DNA of 64,000 nt, taken from NCBI GenBank assembly GCA_008931825.1, contig QXVZ01001034.1:124001-188000 (forward strand). Reading direction: 5' to 3'. The position numbers and the translations under genes are program-made. Source of the stretch: Phallusia fumigata (taxonomy: Eukaryota > Chordata > Ascidiacea > Phlebobranchia > Ascidiidae). Under the pieces are notes generated by a model. That model saw only the letters and a list, made by a program, of their open reading frames with translations. It was not told the DNA's origin and ran no database searches. Within the stretch, counting starts at the first letter, position 1, and every line of letters begins with the position of its first letter. Of this stretch, positions 38,413 through 50,540 are shown piece after piece.

Positions 38413-41400
38413 TTATTCGTTACAATCCATATTACTCAGCCAGCTTTTTTCTTTGCAAGGCTTTGGGTAACCTTTGCCTTTTTTAATAAGATTTGCCAAC
38501 GCATGTTGCTTGGAGCCACCGCTGGATTCCAAGACCTTGCAAAGTTGAGATTGTCCTGTGTTGACATCCGTACACGTTCCATGGTAAACCCATTCGGAAT
38601 TAATGCCATGCCATCTTAATCTTCCGATGCTTGTGCATTGTATTTCGTGCGCCCCGTAATAAAACTGAAAACAAAGCGTTGTGTGAATTATGACCTGCCA
38701 CAAAAGTTTTCCAAGGGTTTAATTTTATTAAACACAAACCCAGCCTTTCAAACGTCGCTCAAACAGTCCCTTTACGGATGCCCATGCCTCCGTGTTGAAA
38801 ACATAGCTTTTCACAGCTGTCCTGTTGCAAAAGTTGCCCGTATATATTCTTAACGTTCCTCAAACTATGATTATGTTCCAAGAACACATTTTAGAGCCAG
38901 GATAGCTGTTCGTAAAACCAATTTATTTTTTGGTTGAAAAAATTCACTGACCCTTTCTGAACCATCCATGTATGTGACGAGTTTGTTCCAGTCTATAGTG
39001 TGACATTCCGGTCCATCTGTACATGGAGGACATTCACACACTGGAAATTTATCCGACCATTGCTGCGTTGCTAGGCACGTTACGTTGTCAGGACCCTGGA
39101 AAAGAAAACACGGTTTATGAACGAAATGTGTCCACTGTTCACGAAATGGGATAAAAAAATTCAATAGAGATGCCTGAGGTATTTAAATGGTTTTAATACA
39201 CGCATTTTTAGGTTTATACAACTTACGAACCGTTAATCAATATTTATTGAGGTTTCATATCAATTTACCTGTGTCAGGTTGCCTACATTGCAAGAAAACG
39301 TGCAAGTGGAACCGACCATATTCCGGTTTGTGCAATAAACTTTTCTATTTGGTACGTCCTTCACCGAAGCACATTCTAACAGAAATATAAAAATCAGTGG
39401 GTGATATTAGTTGCAAACGACAAGTTTAATGCGTACCACTGGCAGCAGGTTGTGTTCTGGTGGTCAAAACTACTAAGGGGGTTACAGTTGCGGTCACTAT
39501 AACAAAGATATGAATTTCAGTTACTGATATTAGTTGCAAACAGTTTCACAAAAACAAGTATTAGTTTTTCAAACCAACGACACTACGACAAAATTAACGC
39601 GTACCATTGGCAGCAGGTTGTTTTCTGGTGACTGTGACTACCACACCGGTTACAATTGCAGCCACTACGGCCATGATGACCAAGGTTACAATAAAGACAA
39701 TCTTTTTGTTAACTGACTTGCAAGAATCTGAAGTGTACGTTTGCTGAAGTGTACGTTTAAATCTGAAGTGTAAAACAAAGTACGTTTGCCACAACACAGC
39801 TTTCAAGACATTCTAGACAGGCATAGAAGTGATTACTTGGTGTATCTAAATTTAAAGCTAGTCCTGTATAACATATTTGTAACAACCGTTGAGACATTTT
39901 TCCGAGCAACAAATCCTTATATCTTATAATAAACGATGGTTGTTCAAGTTTTAATGCAATATTCCAACTTACAATTATAATTGTTGACGTCCCTTGTGGC
40001 GTGGCTGGCTGTCGACTCAATCGGCTCTGAGTTATTGATACTTGCTCTTGATGGAGTCCTCTCGTTGTCGCCTGTTAAAAATTTTTTGAATCTTTTGCAA
40101 TTCGACACAAACGCAAAACCATACCTGCGAATACTTTAACATAAATCAAAAAATTCTATTACCTGTGAACCAATACATAATTAACCTACATTTTACGAAC
40201 ATGTTGCAGGACCTACAAGTGTGCATGAAGGCAAATAAATTATCCCTTTATCCAGCAAATTCAGAATTAATTGCTTGCAGAAAGAATAAAGTCTGGTGTA
40301 CTTACCGGTAATCGGACTATTGTGATCATGAATATTGCCTTTGCTAACCAACCAGAATGGAAACTAATTTAAAATTTTAATGAAACTGGTTGTTTAAGTT
40401 TTGGAACTGAAATGAAACCAACAATGCAGCTCTTAGAAACTTGAACTGTAAATTGAAAGGCAAACGTCATCAACAAACACCAGCAGCAAACATAAGAACG
40501 CGCCAACACTCAGCAGTAGTTTACAAACTAAATATTCCATCTCAATTTGTTGCTAGTGGTGCAATCCAACAACGCAATCAAAACCTTATGGTACTGACGT
40601 CTATTCCTTTGATTTCAAATAGTTTAATCGACATGTAAAGTACGAGTGCATAGAAATATTTATACTTGACAAAATCTTCACAACGTGTTGTATTGCAACA
40701 AGTAAAACTTAACGAAGTAATTTTAACTACAGCAAAGAATGCACAACGACCATAACACATTAGCGACGCCCAAAAAGGTCCTAAAGGCAAGGCTCAACGT
40801 AGCGTTACAGCCTCCACCGCAGAGGAAAGTCTCAGCTTGTATTTTTTATTGTCACCTTTAACGTATACGCATCTGTTGCTGACCCAATGACGCCTATTCG
40901 CATACAAATGCATTTTTAGAAATCTCTATTCTGAACGACACGTCGCGCCACACCGATATGTCATCGCACCACATCATAAATCAAATACGATCGTGCATAC
41001 TTCTCATGGTCACCCAGTATTTACTGTATTGCCCAAAGAACGCCTGAGACCATTCTATATCAGTTCTTAATGCCGGACAAAAGGTGACTGTACTCATAGG
41101 CTTTACACAAATGTTTTACAATGACCCAGCAAGTTAAGCATGTTTCTTTTTTGTTTTTGAGACAACACCGGAATGCGTTTACGCCTACAAGTCCATGGTC
41201 GAGCTAGCTTCCTAATTGCAGTTCAGTTGTTTTTCCAGCAACAGTATGAATTTACATTTTTGAAACATCCACATTGCGAATAAACTTCCTTTCTCATTGA
41301 GATTCCTTTTATATTCGGCCCAAACAATTACCTGGTGTTAAAAGTAACTTGACCCTAAGAAAAGCGTCCTCGATTTCAGTAAGCAGTATATTTAAAATAA

Positions 41401-41938
41401 ACACACAAAAATGGAGCAAAAAGCTTTAGCGTAGTTTTTCTAACTTAGTATTGCTATGACTACATGTGTGATAAGATAAATCTTATTAAACAAATTTGTA
41501 ACAACCGTTGAGACATTTTTCCTAGAAACACATTCTTATAATGAACGATAGGTAAATTGTATAGGTTTTACTGTAATATTCCAACTTACAATTATAATTG
41601 TTGACGTCCCTTCCAGCGTTGTTAACTGTCGCGCCGTCCAGGTTTAAGCTATTGATACTTGTTATCAAACGCTCTCTCTCGTTGTCGTCTGTTAAAAAAT
41701 TTTGAATCTTTTGTAATTCGACACAAACGCAGCAGCACACAGTATGCAAATGCCTCAACATAAATCAAAAGTTCATATGTATGCAAACCAATACACAACC
41801 TACATTTTACGAAAAAGTTGCACACGGCATATTCCAACTAAACCAGCAAATTTTGAACTAATTGCTTGCAGAATTACTAGATTACAATCTGGTGTACTTA
41901 CCGGCAATCGTGCTATTGCGATCAAAAATATTATCCAT
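38413..41938 (-). CDS. Gene B with upstream 5' exons C: type II membrane protein, CCP plus ALF-like domain
   Basis: Exons 3-6 (39605-39727, 39269-39375, 38952-39095, 38413-38664) encode the membrane helix, the CCP halves and the ALF-like domain, all intact. Two alternative 5' pairs precede them. The near pair is exon 1 at 40316-40352 and exon 2 at 39973-40071. Its exon 1 has AAA where relatives have ATG, with no other in-frame start. The far pair (C) is exon 1 at 41902-41938, starting MDNIFDRNSTIA, and exon 2 at 41590-41688, with the TVNNAGRDVN motif; both are intact and in the right phase. I infer that working transcripts run C exons 1-2 to B exons 3-6, giving 253 aa. Otherwise C is an orphan 5' duplicate and B is a pseudogene. 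The C-terminus ends NMDCNE rather than CDQ. Confidence 0.72.
39437..39523 (-). CDS. Possible alternative transmembrane exon of gene B
   Basis: This 87-bp piece lies between exons 3 and 4 of gene B. It encodes IHIFVIVTATVTPLVVL followed by TTRTQPAAS, the family's membrane-exon ending. It has an AATATCAG acceptor and the standard G/GTACGC donor, with phase 1 at both ends. It resembles the membrane exon of gene A more than that of B. It could replace or follow exon 3 without breaking the frame, or be a dead duplicate. It lacks the CKSVNKK lead of normal exon 3. Confidence 0.4.
40353..41000 (-). repeat. Duplicated 5' flank, near copy (upstream of B exon 1)
   Basis: Matches 41939-42800 by eye, including CAACGCAATCAAAACCTT and AGAATGCACAACGACCATAA. 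With exons 1-2 it forms a tandem duplication with a step of about 1.6 kb, so promoter and 5' exons were copied together. Confidence 0.7.
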
Positions 41939-42800
41939 ACTAACCAACCAGAATGGACAGTACTTTTAATGAAACTGGTTGTTTCAGTTTTGGAACTGAA
42001 ATCAACCAAACATTGCAGCTCTCAGCAACTTAAACTGTAGACAAACGTCATCAACAAACACTAGAAAATCAACAGCGCGCGTTAACACTTCCCTGTAGTT
42101 CATTAACAAAATATTTCATTACCAAATATGGTTGCTAGTGGTGTAATCTAACAACGCAATCAAAACCTTCAGGTATCGAGGCCTATTTCTTTGATATAAC
42201 GAATATCTTAATAGCCTTAACAACCTGTAAAGTAAGAGTGCAAAGAAATATTTACACTTGGCGATATCTTCACAACTTGTATCATAACCAGTCCAACTTG
42301 ACGAAGCGATTTTAACTGTGACAAAGAATGCACAACGACCATAATCCAATAGCAGCGCCCAAAAAAGACCTAATTATCGGCTCAATGAAATTGACAGCAA
42401 CCAAGACAGCGTTTCCGACGTGCCCCATTTCCGGAAATCAAGAGCTTAGCACCGCCCAAGTCGTGACAACAGCAGCTCACAGAATAATATTATACTTTTC
42501 TTACATCAATGCTGGGGCGACCAAGCTCCTAAATGCGAGGGATAATCCTCTTTAGGAGATAACTCTTTAAACCCTTTAACTGACCAGTCCAATGATTTCA
42601 ACAGTTAGCCTACCAGATGGTAATCTCAACCGCAGAGGAAATTCACCTCAACCTGCATACTACATTGTACATATTATTAGAACCTATAACGAAAATGTTT
42701 TGTCGTTGTTAAGCTCAAGATGCCTATTCGCCTACCAGTGCCGTTTTTAGCAATTTCTATTATGGACGACAAGTCGCACCGCACTGAAACGCAACCTCTG
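41939..42800 (-). promoter_or_regulatory. 5' flank of C exons (duplicate of the B flank), likely promoter
   Basis: Second copy of the duplicated upstream block, directly before the intact C start codon. Only this copy is linked to a usable ATG, so it is the better candidate promoter for locus B. Confidence 0.45.
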
Positions 42801-43920
42801 CTCTCCCACCGACTCTATACGACCTCAAAAGGCAAACAAAAAACACGAATGCCAAATACAACCAGCAAACAATTAGGATGACGAAAGGCGAGTTCATCGA
42901 GCAATTAAGTAATCTACTTGATATTGACTTTTTAATGCTACGAACCCCTTAAACTTCAGCAACTCCTGTCCACTCAATAAGAGGATACAAGCCAGTGCTT
43001 ATGTGTAAAACGTTTTCTACCGCAATGGTAGGCGTTGACTTACCGCGCGTACAGACCCTTACAAATGCGGTCGGGACATTTGAATACAGGGGCAGTTTTT
43101 TTACCAGCGACTCTTGTTGGTCATCAACTTCGCCCAGGTTGGCGACCAGCAATTAGTTCAGTTGTATATCCCGCGTAATGTCCATCCATGACGTCATTTA
43201 CGGCAATACCTTCAAGACCTTTAAAATCCTCGCCAACAACTCTGCCGAGGAGTAAGAAAATTAGTTACGGCAAGTACTACCGGTCCTCCATCGCGTTAAA
43301 AAAACATTATAAGCTGATGTAGTGCGCTCAGCGCATAAAATTTGACACGACCTGCAATTATCAGTTCTTTGTTTTATATTACTAATTACAAAGGCATTTG
43401 TACTGGTTTTCAGTTAACATTGTTTTATTTCATAGAACCCAAGATTTGTTTTACAAAGCCATGATACACGGCAAGAAACTTTCGTTTTGTTCCCAATTGT
43501 TTGTGTACTTAGCGTTTCGTTGTATATAACTTCACATTATTACAATGCCTATTTTCCTGCGCATTTTATAACACAATTGTTCACGAGGATAAACGTATAG
43601 GTTTGATGCATGTAATCGCTAATTGTTAGCGGTGTCAAAAGAGCGCGAATGCGTTATGCTCGCAACGATTTCGCCGTCAAGCTATCTGCCACATTTACCT
43701 CATTTTTCGTGTTTTAAAACGATGATCTCACTATAAAAAACCGAGACAGGACTCTTGTCATCTAAACTACTCGGCTTTAAGTTGCATCGAAAGACGAAAT
43801 CCTTCACAAAAACCAAGTACCGACAAGATTTACCGAGTTTTTTCCAGAATAAAACCAGAATATATTTGCGCTTCTGATAAGCTGGAAACCTCTGTAACAT
43901 CACACTTTAAACCTACAAAC
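42800..43920. other. Centre of the head-to-head intergenic region
   Basis: Separates minus-strand genes from plus-strand genes. It contains TGACGTCATTTA at about 43190. A stretch at 43640-43690 (GCGAATGCGTTATGCTCG) is similar to the repeat at 53195-53240. No exon found. Confidence 0.4.
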
Positions 43921-43924
43921 TTCT

Positions 43925-44392
43925 TGTTCCCGTGACGTTTCTCACTCTGTCACACGCCTGTTGTTCCGCCTTTTGTTGCAGCGCCACGCTTGGGGTATTC
44001 TGTGTCGCTTTTTACTTCTGGTGCGTGAAATGACGGCAAAATTCAGTGCCCGAACGGTTTAGTGCTTTGCGGTTTTAAGAAACCTTGGCTGCTGTTAGTA
44101 AAAAGCTCAAAACATTTTCTTTTGGGCGTTTTTAATTCAAACAGAGCTTTAAGCAAGTGAAGGCTTTGAATGTATTGATAGATTGCACCACTACCGAGAA
44201 ATTGGAGAAGAAATCCTTTGTTGAAACCTACTACGGTGTGTTGATAGGCGCTTTGCTGCGCGTGTGTTGTTGGTGACGTTTACCTTTTGTCAGGGTTTCC
44301 TATACAGCTATACTGTGGAGTGTGTTTAGGTTCTCAAATCAAAACTAACAGTTGCATGACAATTTGGGCAATGTTGCTTCGAGTTGGTTAGC
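43925..44392 (+). promoter_or_regulatory. Shared 5' flank of gene D
   Basis: Similar sequence precedes every plus-strand member (E about 47830, F about 51280, G about 55000, H about 59190, I about 63130). Recurring pieces include a GTGAAATGACA segment, AACAGAGC...GAGCAAGTG, and TTGCACCACTACC...GAGAGGAAATC some 100-200 bp before the ATG. It probably contains promoter and 5' UTR. Confidence 0.5.
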
Positions 44393-46545
44393 ATGAATAC
44401 CGGTAAGTATACCAGATCTCATTCTAGTATTTTTGCAAACAAATATAGTTCTGAATTCTGCAAGCAAATAGTTTTGAATTTGCTGGCAAAAATGTTGAAA
44501 TATGGCTTGTGTACATTTGTACGTGCTAAAAGTAGTTAGGGAAATTTCAGTTGTGTGTTGGTTATGTTGTATTTATTCAAAGTTTGATTTATGTTGCGGC
44601 ATTAGCCTGTGCACTTTTGCATTGGGTCGCATTGCAAAAGATTCAAATATTTTTTAACAGAGGATAACGAGAGGACTCCTTTGACAGTAAGTTTGAATGG
44701 CACAAAAGTGAATGACTCGACATTTAACAACGCTGGAAGGGACGTCAATCAGTATAATTGTAAGTTGGAATATTGCATTCAAACTCAAAAATATCGCATT
44801 CATTATAAGAATGTGTTCCTCGGAAAAATGTCGCAACGGTTGTTACAAATTCGTTTAAATTAGACTAGCTTGAAATTTATCTGACATACCAAGTAATCAC
44901 TTTTATGCCTGTCTTGAAATTTAAGCTCCACCTTTTGTTTTTGGCTGTGTTGTGACCAACATACTTTGTTTTTCAGATTCTTGCAAGTCAGTTAACAAAA
45001 AGCATATCTTCATTTTAACCTTGGCAGTCTTGATCGTAGTGGCTGCAATTGTAACCGGTGTAGTCGTTACAGTCACTAGAAAACAACCTGCAGCAAATGG
45101 TACGCATTTAACTAGTCGTAATATAGTTGCTTTGAAAAGCTAGTAGTGTTTCGCCTTCGTGAAATTAAGCGTTTGAAATCAATATCACAAACTGATTTTA
45201 TATTTCTGTTAGAATGTGCTTCGGTGAAGGACGTACCAAATAGAGAAGTTTATTGCACAAACCGGAATATGGTCGGTTCCACTTGCACGTTTTCTTGCAA
45301 AGTAGGCAACCTAACCAAGGTAAATCGAAAAATTCGATGTGAAACTTAATAAAATGGCTATTTAGGGTTGCGTCGTTTGTGTAAACACAAACATGCATGA
45401 GAACTTGCATGTAAAAGCCATCGCCACTAGTCCGGGCTTCTCTATTCACATTGTAAAATATTTGGCCACATCATATTGCCTATGTGATATAAAGTCGTCT
45501 TGCTTAGCAACAGTTTTTCTAAGTTAATTTTCTCATTTAATAAACGATCGGCTTTCGTGTGCATCAGTGCATGGTTCCAAACATGTTACGGGTACCACCA
45601 GTGGTAAGCAAGGGTATTACAGGTGGTACGCGAGAACCTGCCCTTTTCTTCACAAAAAACTCGCATGCTCTTAGCTTTCACTCATCACTCGTTTTCTGTT
45701 CAAAATTTCCCGCATTTTTGTGTACTTTTACTTATTCGTACACTTAAGATTCCAGTTTTGTCTGACAAGATTAGCAACAGCCAGGCTACTTTAAAACGAA
45801 GTGATGCGCGGTAACAGAACAGCACCACCAAGTGGCGGGGGGGTCAAAAAGTTTGGAAAACACTGGCAAGTTTACACCGTGTTCCTTTTCTTAGGGTCCT
45901 GACAACGTGACGTGCCTGGCAACGCAGGAATGGTCGGATAAACTCCCAGTGTGTGAATGCCCTCCATGTACTGATGGACCAGAATGCCACACTATAGACT
46001 GGAACAAACTCGTCACATACATGGATGGTTCGGAAAAGGTCAGTGAACTTGCTCTCACAAATTTAATTTAACCTAAAGATAAAATCGGTTTCAAAATAAC
46101 AACCTTGGCAGTGAGGCGTTCGCTTGGCGATGTTTTGCGCCATAGAGCCGACCGTGCACATGTAAAGAGACAGTTTAGAAAACACCATGTTTCAAATCGA
46201 AAGAATGGACCAACGAATGTGGTTTTGTGTTTGATAACAAAATTGAAGTGACAAAAATAATTTCATTAAGTTTTCATCCATGTGTTATATTTTTAGTTTT
46301 ATTACGGAGCGCACGAAATAGAATGTACCAGCATCAAAAGGGTAAGATGGCATGCCTTTAAGCCAGAATGGGTTTATTATGGGACGTGCACTGATGTCAA
46401 CACACGAGAAACACAAACGTGCAAAAAGGAATCAAGCGGTGGTTCCAAGCAGCACGCGTTGGCCAATCTTATTAAGAAGGGCAAAGGTTACCCCACACCT
46501 TGCAATAAACAAAACTGGCTGGGTGAGATGAGCTGTGACCAATGA
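44393..46545 (+). CDS. Gene D: type II membrane protein, CCP plus ALF-like domain
   Basis: Exons 44393-44402, 44661-44759, 44977-45099, 45213-45319, 45895-46038, 46297-46545; 243 aa, no breaks. The tail (1-45) carries STFNNAGRDVN. The membrane helix is at 46-69, preceded by CKSVNKK and with no signal peptide. The CCP (79-133) has cysteines 79, 92, 102, 106, 120 and 133 and Trp126, the selectin-type six-cysteine pattern, with NVT and NLT glycosylation sites. The ALF-like domain (about 144-243) has helix DWNKLVTYMDG, then a loop from C171 to C192 with 20 residues between, basic (KRVRW..FK). It is followed by SSGGSKQHALANLIKKG and NWL. Exon 1 encodes only MNT, 27 bp less than relatives. Role inferred: binding of microbial surfaces. 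Confidence 0.87.
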
Positions 46546-47302
46546 ACTATCAGGAAAAGGTTGTGGAACCGACCGTTCAACTACTTGTTAGTGTTTTGAT
46601 TGGACACTAACTCGAAAAGCATTGGCTGTGTGACCGGGGGCTTTGTTTTAGTTTTTTGAAGAGTTGTATAAAAGTGTTTGAACACCACTGCAGTGATAAC
46701 ATTGGCAATGATGCGATGATGTTGTTAATGATGTCGTGTTTTTTATTCTTTGTTGACTTGCCAAACTTACACTCCAAAGTGTTGCATAAAATGCAAGCTT
46801 AGGTTCTAATATACTTCACAATGTTTAATATGTTTCACATCGGAAGACAAAAATGGTATTTTGGCCAAGTTTACAATTTTAGTCATTATAAAACTTATAT
46901 GTTGCAAAAAACTGCATGTTCTCCAGGTAATGTTCTGTGACGTTCTTTAAACAGTTTTTTCACCTTCGGTGCGTGGTGATACTTTTTTGATCCTTCTGGA
47001 GCTCTTATTTGAGGTTGTATACAAATCGAGGATATATTTGCAGACCATGTATTGAACCAAAGTTCACAGGCAATAAAATCCTTTCTGTTATACAACTATT
47101 CTTCCTGCGTACAAGAGGTACAATGCTTAATCAAAGCCGGCTTTTCACGCATTTAAGTGTGTCAAGGCGAATAAGGAGAAATATGGACATCTTTAGCTAA
47201 CGGTGGCACACCCAAGACCATAAATTGCGCATATAGTTTAGTGCTTGTTGTTATTATTGTGTTAATCAAAATATCCTAAAACTGCAGACGTAGTCTAATG
47301 CA

Positions 47303-47412
47303 CCGCTGAAGCTAGAACTTTTTTTCACGGGGTTCGAACCCAAGACGATCCCGAGGACGAATCCCGATCATTTTATTTATTACGTCTGTATGGAACGAGC
47401 GCCGAATCTGGT
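47303..47412 (+). repeat. Repeat fragment with tRNA-like B box (copy near gene E)
   Basis: GGTTCGAACC at 47331 fits the Pol III B-box GGTTCGANNC. It is followed by GACGATCCCGAGGACGAAT and, later, GAGCGCC. Copies occur at about 54480-54600 and 58590-58710. Genes F, G and H lack it at the matching point of their flanks (GTCTAATGCAC / CTGGTCTG), so it is an insertion here. Confidence 0.5.
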
Positions 47413-47583
47413 CTGAAGCACGTTAACCTGTGTAACCAAATTTAGAAAAGGCCAGCAAGTCGCGAAAGACTAAAGCGTATAGGAAAACTTAAAATTTGCC
47501 GTTTTTATTCTCTATGATTCTGAATAGGAAGATACAAGCCAGTACTTGTGTATAATATTCTACGTTTCGACAAACGCTGCTGT

Positions 47584-47603
47584 GGGGGGGGGGGGGGGGG
47601 GGG
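47584..47603. repeat. Poly-G run of 20 bases
   Basis: Uninterrupted G run on the plus strand in an AT-rich setting. The length may be imprecise because long homopolymers are hard to sequence. Confidence 0.9.
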
Positions 47604-47829
47604 AAAAGCGGCGCAAAGTTACATGTCGCGGTAAAAGACAAAGGGGGGCGCGTAACAACTGTTAAAACGTTTAACCAACTGATAAGAACATCCGTCAAGG
47701 TACGCAATAAAACATGTCTTTTATTCTCTATAAAGTTTTACAGAATAAAACCAGGTTTTAATTGCGCTTCTAAATACTCTAGCCGGGAAAACTTCATGTG
47801 CCCCTGTTAAAATCTTCTGTCCTTGAGTT

Positions 47830-48327
47830 AACAACAACAGGTACCTGTCCGTTCGCCTATAGAAGTACTACGCCTGGATTATTTTTCGCATCGCGTTTTT
47901 TACTAAGTTCTCGTCCGTGAAATGACAACTTGGTTCCGTGCCCCTATCGCCTTGTTCTTTGAAGTATTAACCAATCTTGGATTCGGTGTAGTAAAAAGCC
48001 TTTGTGGAAACATTTACTATTAAGCGTGCGTATTTTAGCAAACAGGGCATTGAGCAAATGCAGTGGTTCGAATGCATTCAGATTGGACCACTGGGAAAAA
48101 ATCTTTTGTTGTAACCTGCCACGAAATGTCTACACGCGCTTTAATGTTTCCAGCTCAGGTGTCTTTGGTGTCCTTTTGTTCAGGTTTCCGTGGCCGTGTT
48201 GTGGGTTTGGTTTCAGTTCCTCAAACCGAAACCAGATTCCAGTCCAAACAGTGTGCACTGTCTGCAGCTCACGACACGACCGGTTTTGGTAAAAATTAAA
48301 AAGTAGTGGCAATTCTGGTTGGTTAGT
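47830..48327 (+). promoter_or_regulatory. Shared 5' flank of gene E
   Basis: Same block as upstream of gene D, with GCAAACAGGGCATTGAGCAAATG and the GGACCACTGGG..AAATCTTTTGTTG segment. It ends GGTTGGTTAGT before the ATG, as in D and C. Confidence 0.5.
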
Positions 48328-50540
48328 ATGGGTAATATTCTTGATCGCAATAGTACGATTACCGGTAAGTACACCAGATTGTATTCTTGTAATTCTGCAA
48401 GCAAAGAGTTCTGGCTAAAAAAAATTTGCTGGTTAAAAAGTTGAAATATGGCTCGTGCACATTTATATGTGCTGCAAGTAGTTAGTGAAATTTCAAGAGT
48501 GTGTGGCTTAAGTTGTATTTATTAAAAGTTTGATTTATGTTAAGGCATTCGCCTGCGTACTTTTGCGTTTGTGTCGAATTGCAAAAGATTCAAAAATTTT
48601 TTAACAGACGACAACGAGAGAGAGGCTTTGGCAGTAAATATCAATGACACAAACGGGAATGACTGGACAGTTAACAACGCTGGAAGGGATGTCAACCATT
48701 TGGAATGCAGCAGTAAAAACCAAACAACTATTGTTTATTATAGGAACGTGTTTTACTGGAGAAATGTCGCAACGGTTTTTACAAATTTGTTTAAATTACA
48801 TTGCTTTAAATTAGCTGCCAACCAAGTAATCACTTCCATGCCTGTCTTGAAATGTAAGCTCAATCCAACGTTTTTGGCTGTGTTGTCTCAAACAAAGGCT
48901 GTTTTTCAGGTTCTTGCAAGTCACTTGAAAAAAATTTATCGTCATTGCAACCGTGATCATCCTGTTCATAGTGGCTGCTATTGTAATCCTCGCGGTAGTT
49001 TTATCCACCAGAAAACAACCTGCAGCCAATGGTACGCGCAGTTATAACTAATTGTTTGCAACCCATATCGGGAACTAATTTTCATATATTTTGATTAGAA
49101 TGTGCTTCGGTGAAGGACGTGCCGAATAGAGAAGTTTATTGCACCAACCGTAATATGGTCGGTTCTACTTGCACGTTTTCTTGCAATGTAGGCAACTTTA
49201 CTCAGGTAAATCGAGAAATTGGAGTGAAACTTAAAAAAATTGCTATTTGGGGTTTCGTCGTTTGTGTAAACACAAACATACATGTGAACTTGCATGTAAA
49301 AGTCATCACCAATAGTACAGGTTTCTCTATTCAAATTGTAAATGCTTGGCCACATCATATTTCCTATGTGATAAAGTCGTCTTGCTTAGCAACAGTTTTC
49401 CTAAGTTAATTTTCTTATTTAATAAACGACCGGCTTCCGTGTGCATCAGTGCATGGTTCCAAACATGTTACGGGTACCACCGGTGGTAAGCAAGGGTATT
49501 ACAGGTGGTACGCGGGAACCTGCCCTTTTCTTCTCAAAAAATACAAAAAAACTTTCACTCATTACGTTTTCTGTTCAAAATTTCCCGCATTTTCGTGTAC
49601 TTTTACTTATTCGTGTTCTTATATTTCCAATTATGTCTGACAAGATTAGCAACAGCCAGGCTACTGTAAGACTAAGTGAGTGGCGGTAACAGAACAGCAC
49701 CACCAAGTGGTAGGGGTCAAAAAAGTACGGAAAACACTGGCGAGTTTAAACCGTGTTTCTTTTCTTAGGGTCCTGACAACGTAACATGCCTGGGAACGCA
49801 GGAATGGTCGAAGAATCTCCCAGTGTGTAAATGTCCTCCATGTACTGATGGACCAGAATGCCACTCTATAGACTGGAACAAACTAGTCACATACATGGAT
49901 GGGTCAGAAAAGGTCGGAAAATTTGTTTTTACAGAATCAACCAAGATAAAATGGATTTATAAACAAAAATTTGACAGGAAAATGTGTTTTTCAACCAGAA
50001 TCACTATATTTGAACAACGTTAAGTAAATACGGACAACTTCTATAAAAGCGCTGTCAATAGTGCAACCACATAAGGACAACATATCGATATTTTTCGTCA
50101 TTAAACCCTTTATGCATGTGACAGTTTTAAGAGACAACACTTTTAGAACACTAAAATTTGCCACTTGCTTGTGAAAATGATAACTGGTGTTAGCGATGAG
50201 CTGTATATCTGGTTTGTGTTTCATAACAAAAACAAACGAATGTTGCAAAAATCATTTTGTCAAACGCTAGTTGCGTTTTCAGTTTTACTACGGGGCACAC
50301 GAAATACAATGCACCAGCATCGGAAGGATAAGATGGCATGGCTTTAAAACAGAATGGGTTTACCATGGGACGTGTACGGATGTCAACACACGAGAAACAC
50401 AACAGTGCAAAAACTTGAAATCAAGCGTTGGCTCCAAGCAGCACGCGTTGGCCAATCTTATCAAGAAAGCCAAAGATTACCCAACACCCTGCAATAAACA
50501 AAACTGGTTGGGTAAAATGGGCTGTTCGTGTTTTGATTGA
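48328..50540 (+). pseudogene. Gene E: CCP plus ALF-like family member with a frameshift in the membrane exon
   Basis: Exons 48328-48364, 48608-48712, 48910-49031, 49099-49205, 49769-49912, 50283-50540. The start (MGNILDRNSTIT), the tail with TVNNAGRDVN, both CCP exons and the ALF-like exon are open and properly spliced. Exon 3 is 122 bp instead of 123, short by one base at a seven-A run near 48930. As written, the frame meets a stop before the helix is complete, so the extracellular part is lost. Exon 2 also lost the usual donor and appears to use AGCA/GTAAAA further on, still in phase 1. Because the rest is so well preserved, a homopolymer sequencing error is a real alternative to a young pseudogene. 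The C-terminus is extended (GCSCFD). Confidence 0.7.

Larger units (their letters stand above)
46546..47829. other. Gap D-E: 3' flank of D, repeat fragment and poly-G
   Basis: The first 600 bp resemble the region after gene E (50.54-51.2 kb), so the 3' flanks were duplicated too. A fragment of a B-box repeat (47303-47412) and a 20-base G run (47584-47603) follow. Confidence 0.5.

Noticed and set aside
48571-49047. Single 158-codon open frame in gene E
   Set aside because: It reads through intron 2 and out of frame in exon 3. Paralogs show conserved splice sites there, so it is chance read-through.
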